DNA from: Planctomycetota bacterium
GTDB taxonomy: Bacteria; Planctomycetota; Phycisphaerae; Phycisphaerales; Zrk34
DNA: 58,942 nt
Direction: 5' to 3'
Assembly: GCA_016125255.1 (NCBI GenBank)
Contig: WGMD01000040.1
Location: 1-58,942, forward strand
Both the position numbers and the translations under genes were made by a program. The notes under the pieces were generated by a model that had not been told where the DNA came from, made no database searches, and saw only the letters and a list, made by a program, of their open reading frames with translations. Of this stretch, positions 33,668-41,323 are shown in pieces. Within the stretch, counting starts at the first letter, position 1, and each line of letters starts with the position of its first letter.

Positions 33668-34207
33668 TCACTTGTTGGGCTGGGCGAAGTTGACGTTGGT
33701 GAACTTGGCGCGGACCGCCGCGTTGAAGGTGTTCACCACGTGCTTCCACTTCACCGTGCCGTCGGGCTTGATGATCACCGGATCATCGGGGTTGTACGGG
33801 GCCGACGGATTGTCCGGCCCGTTCTGGATCGACTTGAGCATCGCGTACAGTTCCAGCGCATTGCCCGGCGGGGTCGGCGAACCCTCAAGCTGAATCGACA
33901 CGTCGTCGCCGCCGAGACTGCGCAGGAAAATCTTCAATTGGCCCTGCGGCGGCTCGTCCTTGGAGGCCTTGCCCTGCCCGGCGGGCAGGTCGGCGGGGAG
34001 GATGCCTTCGCCGACGGCGAAGCTGGCGGTGAGGATGAAGAAGATCAGAAGCTGAAAGCACACATCGAGCATGGACGTGAGGTTCAGTTCGGTCACGCCG
34101 GACTGCGCCGGCTTCTTGGACCGCGACTCATGATGGACGGTCTCGGTCGGCTTGACCTGCTGCAGATCCTCGGCGCGGCCGGTCGGTCTTTGTTTCATTT
34201 CGGACAT
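33668..34207 (-). CDS. ExbD/TolR-family protein (second copy)
   Basis: This 179-residue ExbD homologue has a longer basic N-terminus, then LNLTSMLDVCFQLLIFFILT with the membrane Asp at residue 48, a Gly/Pro-rich stretch and a periplasmic domain. That domain ends HVVNTFNAAVRAKFTNVNF. The loop QLKIFLRSLGGDDVSIQLEG is nearly the same as in the third copy (LRIALRSLGGEDVSIQL). It lies 17 bases upstream of that gene and 36 bases downstream of the first copy. Different ExbD copies may form mixed dimers around one ExbB pentamer. Confidence 0.9.
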   Translation of the reverse strand: MSEMKQRPTGRAEDLQQVKPTETVHHESRSKKPAQSGVTELNLTSMLDVCFQLLIFFILTASFAVGEGILPADLPAGQGKASKDEPPQGQLKIFLRSLGGDDVSIQLEGSPTPPGNALELYAMLKSIQNGPDNPSAPYNPDDPVIIKPDGTVKWKHVVNTFNAAVRAKFTNVNFAQPNK

Positions 34208-34243
34208 GGCGATGCTCTCACTGCGACGCTGTCTGGCCGCGAA

Positions 34244-34693
34244 TTACTTGCCTTTTTCTTCCAGGAAGGCCACGAGATTGATGCGCCCGATGCCCGCGGC
34301 GGTGATGGCGTTCATCACCGGCTGGACGTTCTCGTAGTTCACGCTGCCGTCGGCCCGCAGATCGATCTCGATCTCCGGGTCCTTGTCCTTTTCCGCCTGC
34401 AGCAGGCCGGTCAGCACGGAATAGTTGCCGGGCGCCACATCCGTCCCCCCCACGCGCAGGTTCTTGACCTGGCCGGTCGTGCCTTCGGGAATGACGTTGA
34501 CGATGACCTTCTTGCGGTCCTTCTTGTCGATGACGACGGGCTTGTCGAGGTACGGCGGTTCGAGCTTGGGCAACTCGGCGGCGGCGAAGTTGGAGATGAG
34601 CAGGAAGAAGATGATGAGCTGAAACACGATGTCCATCATGGACGTGAGGTTCAGCGTCATGGCGGCCTTGCGTGGGACTTTGACTTTGGGCAT
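34244..34693 (-). CDS. ExbD/TolR-family protein (first copy)
   Basis: This is a 149-residue ExbD homologue with the helix LNLTSMMDIVFQLIIFFLLI and the membrane Asp at residue 21. Its periplasmic domain (VNVIPEGTTGQVKNLRVGG, EIEIDLRADGSVNYENV) is closer to ordinary ExbD than those of the other two copies. AAGGGAG precedes the ATG. It directly follows the ExbB gene (30 bases), so this pair is probably the core motor. Confidence 0.92.
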   Translation of the reverse strand: MPKVKVPRKAAMTLNLTSMMDIVFQLIIFFLLISNFAAAELPKLEPPYLDKPVVIDKKDRKKVIVNVIPEGTTGQVKNLRVGGTDVAPGNYSVLTGLLQAEKDKDPEIEIDLRADGSVNYENVQPVMNAITAAGIGRINLVAFLEEKGK

Positions 34694-34723
34694 CGGGGGG
34701 CTCCCTTGGCGCGGGTCGGAGGA

Positions 34724-35545
34724 TCAGGCCGGACGGGGCTTGGGCGACGCCGGGGCGCCGGACGCCTTGGCCGGAGCCGACGACGCCGTGCCGCCGCCGG
34801 ACGCCTGCTTCTTGGCGCCGGGCTGGAACTGGCTGATGAGCACTTCGGCCCGGATCATCATCTCGATCATCATGCTGTCGATCTTCGCGCGGATCAGCGC
34901 GACCGCCGCCACGGCCGGAATACCCACGACCAGCCCCCAGAACGTCGTGATCAGCGCGGTCGAAATACCGCCGGCCAGTTCCGCCGGGTTCGGCTGCCCG
35001 CCCTTGTCGACGATGACCTGGAAGGCCACGATCATACCGTAGATCGTGCCGAACAGACCCACCATCGGCCCCACCGCGCCCAGCACGTTAAGCAGCTCCA
35101 TCGCACGGATGCGCTTGGAGCCCAGCAGGTCGGTCGTCTCCTCGATCGCGCGTTCCATCGCGCCGTACCCGTTGGCGGCTTCGCTGAGCGTCGCGTGGAT
35201 GATCTGCCCGAACACCGTATCGTCCGCCGCCGCCCGCTCGATGGCTTCGCGGAAGCGCTTCTCCTGAAGCAGCTCCTCGTACGCCAGCACGCTTTCCTCG
35301 GGCATGATGACGCTGATGCGGTTGTCCATGACGTGCTTGATGATCAGCGCCATCGTCGCCACGCTCATGAGGATGATCACCCAGATCATCAGCACGCCGC
35401 TGAAGTTGTCGGCCCAGAAGAACATCTGGAACACGTTGCTCTTGGGCTTGGAGGCCGATTGGGCCATGGCCGGCTGCACCATCGCCATCAGCGCCATCGC
35501 CGCCATCGCAATCGCCCAACCCTTATGCACCAGTCGTGAACGCAT
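34724..35545 (-). CDS. ExbB/TolQ/MotA proton-channel family protein
   Basis: The 273-residue protein has a signal-peptide-like first segment (ending MAQSAS), then a first membrane helix near residue 45-65, a cytoplasmic domain and two conserved helices. VGPMVGLFGTIYGMIVAF and GGISTALITTFWGLVVGIPAV carry the Thr and Gly residues that form the ExbB proton path. ExbB pentamers convert the proton gradient into motion of ExbD and a partner. The extra N-terminal segment is common in planctomycete ExbB homologues. AAGGAG precedes the ATG at 35545. The C-terminus is a Ala/Pro/Lys-rich tail. Confidence 0.92.
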   Translation of the reverse strand: MRSRLVHKGWAIAMAAMALMAMVQPAMAQSASKPKSNVFQMFFWADNFSGVLMIWVIILMSVATMALIIKHVMDNRISVIMPEESVLAYEELLQEKRFREAIERAAADDTVFGQIIHATLSEAANGYGAMERAIEETTDLLGSKRIRAMELLNVLGAVGPMVGLFGTIYGMIVAFQVIVDKGGQPNPAELAGGISTALITTFWGLVVGIPAVAAVALIRAKIDSMMIEMMIRAEVLISQFQPGAKKQASGGGTASSAPAKASGAPASPKPRPA

Positions 35546-35635
35546 GAGCGTCTCCTTGAATGTTTCCAATCGTGGTCGTCGGATTCGGATCAGCCGGTCG
35601 CCTCGGCGCCGGGGTTTGTCATCGGTGTCGCCGGC

Positions 35636-36661
35636 TCATTTGACCGAGCCGAGCAGTTTCTCGATCTCCGCACTCTTTTCCGCATCGTCCTTGGCGAGCC
35701 CCTGCGCCTCGGTCCAAAGCTCGCGGGCGTGATCGGGCTGCTTGAGTTTCGCGAAAACCTTGCCGCCTTCGATGAGCGAAGGCAGGTAGTATTCGGTCGT
35801 GTGCGGGCGGAAGTGGATGATGACGCGCATGAACGACACGGCCGCATCCATATCCTTGCCCTGGGCGGCCTGAATCCGCCCGCGCTGATAGAGCAGCTTC
35901 GAGAGCGAAGCGCCTTCCTGCCCGAGCTGTTCATCGACGAGCTTCAGCGCCCCGTCAAAGTCCTTCTTGTCGATCATTTCCTGTACATAATCGCGGGCGC
36001 CCTCCGCCTGACCGCCGACGAGCCCGCCGGGGCCTCCGGGCGTGACGACGGGCATGACCGCCTCGCCGGGCGCCTTGTTGAGGTTCTCCATGACCTTCGT
36101 CAGCGCCTCGCGCACCTGCGGATCGAGCACCGTCGGCACCTCGATCGCCATGTTCTTGGCCATCGTCTGGCGCGTCGCCTTGTCCTCCGGCAGATTCTGC
36201 GGCACCAGCGACAGGAGCAGATCCGAGTCCACGTTCTCCATCTTGTTCAGTTCCATGAAACGCTGCATCGCCTTGGTGAACTGCCCCGAGCGGTCCAGCG
36301 CGAACGTAAGCTTGGCCGTCACCAGAAGCTTGAGCCAGTCCTCGCGGATGTCGTCGACCATCTTGGTCAGAAGGTCCGCCGCCGCGGCGTAGTCCTTCTT
36401 GTCCATCGCCGCGTCGGCCTTCTCATAGTCGGGGTACCGGCTGAGCTTCAGCGCCTGAATGTTCTGCACCGCCGTGCTCTGCTCGCCGCCGGCCGTCACA
36501 AAATAGATCAGCCCGCCGCGCATGCCCGTCACGCGGATGTTCTGATACGAGATGCCCGGCTCGCCGGGCTTGCCCACGCGAATCTCGTCCGCGCCCGCCC
36601 CCGCCGCCAGCATCAGCACCGCCAGCAACGCCGCCGTGATTTTCATCGTTGTTCGCATCAT
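35636..36661 (-). CDS. Secreted TPR-like protein of the ExbB/VWA cluster
   Basis: This 341-residue protein has a signal peptide (MKITAALLAVLMLAAGAGA) after a few start codons, then helical repeats with TPR-like character (YEKADAAMDKKDYAAAADLL and ALKLVDEQLGQEGASLSKLL). A Gly/Pro-rich linker lies near residue 205. The start ATG overlaps the stop of the preceding VWA gene, so the two are coupled; an ATG three bases further in is equally possible. It may be the periplasmic partner linking the VWA proteins to the motor. I do not recognise a specific family. Confidence 0.75.
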   Translation of the reverse strand: MMRTTMKITAALLAVLMLAAGAGADEIRVGKPGEPGISYQNIRVTGMRGGLIYFVTAGGEQSTAVQNIQALKLSRYPDYEKADAAMDKKDYAAAADLLTKMVDDIREDWLKLLVTAKLTFALDRSGQFTKAMQRFMELNKMENVDSDLLLSLVPQNLPEDKATRQTMAKNMAIEVPTVLDPQVREALTKVMENLNKAPGEAVMPVVTPGGPGGLVGGQAEGARDYVQEMIDKKDFDGALKLVDEQLGQEGASLSKLLYQRGRIQAAQGKDMDAAVSFMRVIIHFRPHTTEYYLPSLIEGGKVFAKLKQPDHARELWTEAQGLAKDDAEKSAEIEKLLGSVK

Positions 36662-37737
36662 TGCAGGCCCAGGTCCGCTTCGGTGATTTTCTTGAAGATG
36701 CCCCCGTGCTGCTTGGCGATGTCGCTGAGCGTGTTGAGCGGGTCGGGGTACAGGAACTGGATCGTGTTGATCTTGATCTTGCGATCCTTGTTGGCGTCGT
36801 TGAGCATCTTCAGAAGCTCCTCGCGGTCGACTTCATAGCGGCCGTGCCCGGTGATGTTGTCGGAAAGGACGAACACCAGTTCGGGCTTGTAGCCGAGGGC
36901 GAGCTTGATCGCGGAAACGGGGTTCGTCGAGCCGCGCGGCACGATGTTGCCCGCCTCAAGCGTGATCCAGTCGGCGACGCGCTTCTTCGTGTCCGATGTC
37001 GCGCTCTTCCATCCGCGCGGCGGAACCTCGATCGCCGAGCCGGCCTGGAAGAAGATCACCGTGAAACTCTGCTTGTCCGAAAGCTCGCTGATCGAGCGCT
37101 TCAATTCCTTGATGACGAACGGCAGCGTGTCGATGAGCGACCCGGAGGCGTCCACGACGTAAATGATCTTCGTGGCGTTGCCGCCCGCACCGTAAAACTT
37201 GGCGCCGATGCCCGTGCTTGTGCCGGTCGTCGTGCCGAAGGGCGCGATCTTGCCCGCCGCCCCGCCGCCCGACAGGCCGACGAGTTCGAGCTTCGAGTCC
37301 GTATTGTTGTTGAGATTGTCCAGCGACTGATCCGTCGCCACCGCCTCCGACTGCACCTGCCGCACATTCTGCGTCGCCTGAAGCTCCAGCGATTCGCTTT
37401 CGGAAAGCTGACCGCCCGGATTCTCGCTCAACCGCGCGACGGGAATGATCGGCTGCTCCGGCGGCTCGACCATCAGATACGACCACACCAGAAACAGCGC
37501 CAGCACGATGATGCCCAGATGAAACAGCACGCTCGTCATCCACGGCAGCATCGCCTGCATTACTTCATTGATTTCCCCCGCGACGGTCGCTTCCTCTTCT
37601 TCCTCTTCCTCATCGCCTTCAATGATCGCCTCCGCGTCCTCAGCCGGCTTGGGCTGCGGCGTGGGGCGATTGATCCGTTGCGAAGCGCTCGCATTCGGGT
37701 CCGCCGAACCTTCATCCGCAAATAACCAGAACCACAT
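36658..37737 (-). CDS. Membrane-anchored VWA-domain protein with TonB-like helix (1)
   Basis: The 359-residue protein has an acidic cytoplasmic head (a run of Glu near residues 43-49), then one membrane helix, PWMTSVLFHLGIIVLALFLV. A Ser-Gln-rich spacer follows and then a C-terminal VWA domain with the metal-site motif DASGS (196-200). The helix has Ser 69 and His 73 spaced as SxxxH, the pattern that TonB uses to couple to ExbB/ExbD. AGGAGG precedes the ATG at 37737. It overlaps the TPR-like gene and is followed by exbB and exbD genes, so it is a candidate force-receiving partner of that motor. Confidence 0.85.
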   Translation of the reverse strand: MWFWLFADEGSADPNASASQRINRPTPQPKPAEDAEAIIEGDEEEEEEEATVAGEINEVMQAMLPWMTSVLFHLGIIVLALFLVWSYLMVEPPEQPIIPVARLSENPGGQLSESESLELQATQNVRQVQSEAVATDQSLDNLNNNTDSKLELVGLSGGGAAGKIAPFGTTTGTSTGIGAKFYGAGGNATKIIYVVDASGSLIDTLPFVIKELKRSISELSDKQSFTVIFFQAGSAIEVPPRGWKSATSDTKKRVADWITLEAGNIVPRGSTNPVSAIKLALGYKPELVFVLSDNITGHGRYEVDREELLKMLNDANKDRKIKINTIQFLYPDPLNTLSDIAKQHGGIFKKITEADLGLQ

Positions 37738-37907
37738 GGATCGGCCTCCTGCGTCGAGATGACCGGATGGCGCTGTAAGCGCTTCCCTGTCCATCCCTTG
37801 AGGTACGCCCCTCGAACCGGGGGCGGATTAACATTAAACCGCAATCTCCGTCAATTGTCCAGCACGAAAGCGTGTCACGGGCGGCGGTTTGACGCCCCAA
37901 AACACGG

Positions 37908-38906
37908 TCATGGCGACCCGCCCGAATGCGGGCCGAGCAACTCAGACTCGCGCACCATCCGAAAAGTTCCGCCGTGCCCGTCGGCAATTTCATGAAGCGT
38001 GTTGAGCGGGTCGGGATAAAGGAACTGGATCGTGTGAATGCGCGTGCGATGTTGGGGGTCGAGCTTGTTCAATTCCGCGAGTAATTCGCCGCGATCGACC
38101 TCGTATCGCCCCCGGCCGGTGATGTTGTCGGACAGCACGAACATCGCCGCCGGCCGGTACCCCAGCCCGACCCGCAATGCGGGCAGCGGATTCGAGTTAC
38201 CGCCGGGCACAATGTTCCCGTCATCCGCCGACACCCACCGCTTGGCGCTCATCTTCGCCGCGTCCGTCGCCGATTTGAGCCCCCGCGGGGGAAGTTCGAT
38301 GGCGATGTCCCGCTGAAAGAAAATCACCGTGAATTTCTGATCCGCCCCCAATCGATCGATCGAGCGCTTCAGTTCATCGGTCACGAATTTCATATCCCCC
38401 AGCAGCGAGCCCGAAGCATCGATGACGTACACCACGCTCGGCGGCACCGCGCCCGCCGGGGCGTCGAGATACCCGATCGCCCCGCCATCGGTGACGACCC
38501 CGCCGATCGCCTTCGCGCTCGACCCGCCCTGCACGCCGATCAGATCCTCCCACTTGCCCTTTGTCGCATTCAGGTTCGTCGGGTCCGCCGGTTGCACCGC
38601 TTCCGATTTGACCGTCCGCAGGTCGGTCGCGCGCGGCGTCAATACCGGAGCGTCGGTCGTGTTGAGACTGGATTGGGTCTTGTACATGCTCGAGGTTGGT
38701 ATGACGTTGCTCATGTCGCCGTCGCGTTCATCGCGATCCGCCTGCGTAAAGATCACCAGAAAGATCGCCAGCACGATGACGCCCAGGTGGAAGGTCACGC
38801 TGGTGAGCCATGGCAGAAACTCCGCCACCGCTTCGTTGATCTCGTCTTTCACGCTCGCGGATTCGTGTTCATCGCTCAGGGGCGCGGGACAGCGGGACGC
38901 ATGCAT
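37908..38906 (-). CDS. Membrane-anchored VWA-domain protein with TonB-like helix (2)
   Basis: This 332-residue paralogue of the next gene has the same plan: acidic head, helix PWLTSVTFHLGVIVLAIFLV with Ser 36 and His 40 (SxxxH), spacer, and VWA domain with DASGS at 163-167. The C-terminal halves share long blocks (SDNITGRGRYEVDR, IQFLYPDPLNTLHEIADGHG). GGGAGAA precedes the ATG at 38906. It is the first gene of the cluster; 170 bases separate it from the second VWA gene, with no obvious promoter or terminator between them. Confidence 0.85.
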   Translation of the reverse strand: MHASRCPAPLSDEHESASVKDEINEAVAEFLPWLTSVTFHLGVIVLAIFLVIFTQADRDERDGDMSNVIPTSSMYKTQSSLNTTDAPVLTPRATDLRTVKSEAVQPADPTNLNATKGKWEDLIGVQGGSSAKAIGGVVTDGGAIGYLDAPAGAVPPSVVYVIDASGSLLGDMKFVTDELKRSIDRLGADQKFTVIFFQRDIAIELPPRGLKSATDAAKMSAKRWVSADDGNIVPGGNSNPLPALRVGLGYRPAAMFVLSDNITGRGRYEVDRGELLAELNKLDPQHRTRIHTIQFLYPDPLNTLHEIADGHGGTFRMVRESELLGPHSGGSP

Positions 38907-39072
38907 GTGCGTTCTCCCAGGGAGGTGGATTGAGGAATTCGGACGCTCCTTGGGATTGGACGCTCGACGCCGCCGATGGTTCCCCGGATGGGGCGCTGCC
39001 GCGTGAACGACTCTTTGTACGCCCCCCGCCCCCGGGAAGTTCTCGGACCGTATTGCTAAGCCGCGAGCGGCG

Positions 39073-41262
39073 TCATTTGGCGCCGGGCGTCACGGGCGCC
39101 GTTTTCGTCGGATGCGCCGCCCGATACGCCGCCATGCCCTCCGGCTCCGGCACGGCGATCTCGGGGTTGAGGCCGACCTTGCGCACCTGATCGTAAAGCG
39201 GATCGCGAATGCGGTCGTACGCCCGCTGCTTCCAGTCCAGCGGCGCGCTTTCCCACACACGCGCCTTGATGAGCACCGCGTCGGGCGAGATGCGCGGCGT
39301 GAGCATGTAGCGCATGAACACATCCATCACGATGTCGTCGAACGGCGGAAGCGCCATGCGATTGCGCCCGATCACCTCCGCCCCTTCCGTCTTGTAGTCC
39401 TGCTTCTTCTGATACTTTTCGTACGCCACCTTGGCGATGTCCATGAACTGCCGGGCCCGCTGGGGTTGACGCAGGGCCATGCCCTGATCGATCGCCTGCC
39501 CGATGAAACCGGCGATCAGGCCGCGGGCGTCGTCCAGACTCGTGACGCTGTCCTCCTTCACGAACGTGTCGATCACGAATTCATTGAGCGGCTTCTGATA
39601 GAGCGCGACGCGCTCGGGGCCTCGGCTCGTGTACTTCTCGCGAAGCTGCTTGTAATACTTTTCGGCCTCGGCCGTGTTGCCCGCCACGTAAAGCTGCTGC
39701 ACGGACCAGATGAGGAAGTTTTCGTGACCTGCCTGAAAGCTGTCGGGGGCGCCGGAGTGTTTGAGCCGATCGGAGAAGATGCGTTCGTTGGCGCCGTACA
39801 CCGCGTGGTCGTACGCCTCGATGTACCGCACGTCGGGCAACTGCTCGTACTCCATCGACACGGGATCGAAGCTCAGATAGCCCGTATGCGTCAGGGCCTG
39901 AAGGGCGTGAAGCACCTGCCGGTCGGTGTTGAGCAGATCATAGTCGCCGCGCTGCAAAAGCCCGCCGCTGCGCCGCACGCCCAGCGCCGCCCAATACAAC
40001 CCGTGCGCCGCCGGGTGACGCCAGTCCAGCGGGATCGGCGTGGGCTTCTCGCCCCGCTCGACAAACCACTTGCCCTGCATCAATTCCAGCATCCACATCG
40101 GGTCCATGTGGTACATCTGCGTCAGCGCCTTGGCCCGGGCGAACGCGATGATCTTCTCCCGCTGCGGCGCGATCGACGGGTCGTCGAGCCACCTCTGTAG
40201 CTTGAGCGTCAGCGGCGTCTTGTCCTCGGGCAGCTTCGCGCCCAGCAATTTCAAGTCCGCCGACGTATCCATCGCCTGATTCGCGATGCGCATCAACAGA
40301 TCATGGTCCGGCTTGAGCCCCATCGCGTTCAGTTCGTCCAGCGCCTTCTTCGCCGCCGGATCATCCGCCAGAAGCCGGTCGATCGGGTCCGCGTAAACCT
40401 TCCGCCGCTGCGCCGTCGTCAGCGCCCGCAGCTTGTCGAGCCGGGCGGCAAGCTCGGGGCTCTTTGCACGGAGATCGGCGATCACCTGGTCAAGCTGCAC
40501 ATCGAACTGCTCGATCGTCAGATCGCGCAGCGGCCAGACGGCGTCGATCACCGTGTCGTTGCCCGCGTTGACCTTCAGCAGCCGCTCGAACTCCTCGCGG
40601 ATCGCCTGGTCCAGTTCATGTTGATTGACGTACTTCTCGTACGCCTCGGCGATCGGCGCGAACTGGTCGATGACCTGCTGCGTCGTCCCCGCCACCGGCG
40701 CGCCCAGCAGGCGATGCCATTCCAGCGCCAACTGCGGCTTGTAGTACCAGTGCATGTCATCGGAAAACTGGCCGATCTTGTGCAGGAAAATCCAGCTCAG
40801 CTCCTTGTAGAGCAGCACGCTGTTGGGATTGAGCGGAATGCCCTCGTCGCGCAGCAGGTTGATCCCGTCGCTGACCCACTTCCAACGCTCCTGCGGCGTG
40901 TGCGTCGCCACGGAAATGTTGTACGCCATGTTCCACGCATGAAACTGCCACACCTGCGGGAAGCGCGGCTGAAGCTTCGTGATGATGTCCGCAAGCTGAC
41001 TGGCCTCCCAGAACTGCCCGTCCTGCTTCATCTTCTCCGCGCGGGCCCAGAGGATATCGACCGCCAGCCCGCGGAAACTGCCCAGCGCCGCCTGCGTCAG
41101 CGCGATGTCCGGCGGCAGATTCTGCATCATCTGATCGTTGGCCGTCAGTTGAAGCGCCTGCCGCTGCCGATTGATCGCCGGCATGAGCAAAGCCGCGCCG
41201 CTGAGCGTGATGATCATCAGCGCGACCGCGATCAGGATGATGAGTGTGTCCTTGCCTTTCAT
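39073..41262 (-). CDS. Large membrane-anchored protein of unknown function
   Basis: The 729-residue protein begins with a single membrane helix (DTLIILIAVALMIITLSGAALLM) and is then a long soluble helical chain, probably outside the membrane. The N-terminal part has a conserved-looking stretch, LGSFRGLAVDILWARAEKMKQDGQFW, followed by PRFPQVWQFHAWNMAYNIS, which resembles TPR-type planctomycete proteins. It is the last gene of the ABC/SPFH cluster, 61 bases after the permease, so it is probably an accessory component of that transporter. I cannot name a domain with confidence. Confidence 0.7.
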   Translation of the reverse strand: MKGKDTLIILIAVALMIITLSGAALLMPAINRQRQALQLTANDQMMQNLPPDIALTQAALGSFRGLAVDILWARAEKMKQDGQFWEASQLADIITKLQPRFPQVWQFHAWNMAYNISVATHTPQERWKWVSDGINLLRDEGIPLNPNSVLLYKELSWIFLHKIGQFSDDMHWYYKPQLALEWHRLLGAPVAGTTQQVIDQFAPIAEAYEKYVNQHELDQAIREEFERLLKVNAGNDTVIDAVWPLRDLTIEQFDVQLDQVIADLRAKSPELAARLDKLRALTTAQRRKVYADPIDRLLADDPAAKKALDELNAMGLKPDHDLLMRIANQAMDTSADLKLLGAKLPEDKTPLTLKLQRWLDDPSIAPQREKIIAFARAKALTQMYHMDPMWMLELMQGKWFVERGEKPTPIPLDWRHPAAHGLYWAALGVRRSGGLLQRGDYDLLNTDRQVLHALQALTHTGYLSFDPVSMEYEQLPDVRYIEAYDHAVYGANERIFSDRLKHSGAPDSFQAGHENFLIWSVQQLYVAGNTAEAEKYYKQLREKYTSRGPERVALYQKPLNEFVIDTFVKEDSVTSLDDARGLIAGFIGQAIDQGMALRQPQRARQFMDIAKVAYEKYQKKQDYKTEGAEVIGRNRMALPPFDDIVMDVFMRYMLTPRISPDAVLIKARVWESAPLDWKQRAYDRIRDPLYDQVRKVGLNPEIAVPEPEGMAAYRAAHPTKTAPVTPGAK

Positions 41263-41323
41263 GATCGTTCTTCACGCCGACGCTGAGCGGCGCTTCGCCG
41301 CGAAGCGTCTGGTCTCGTCCATT

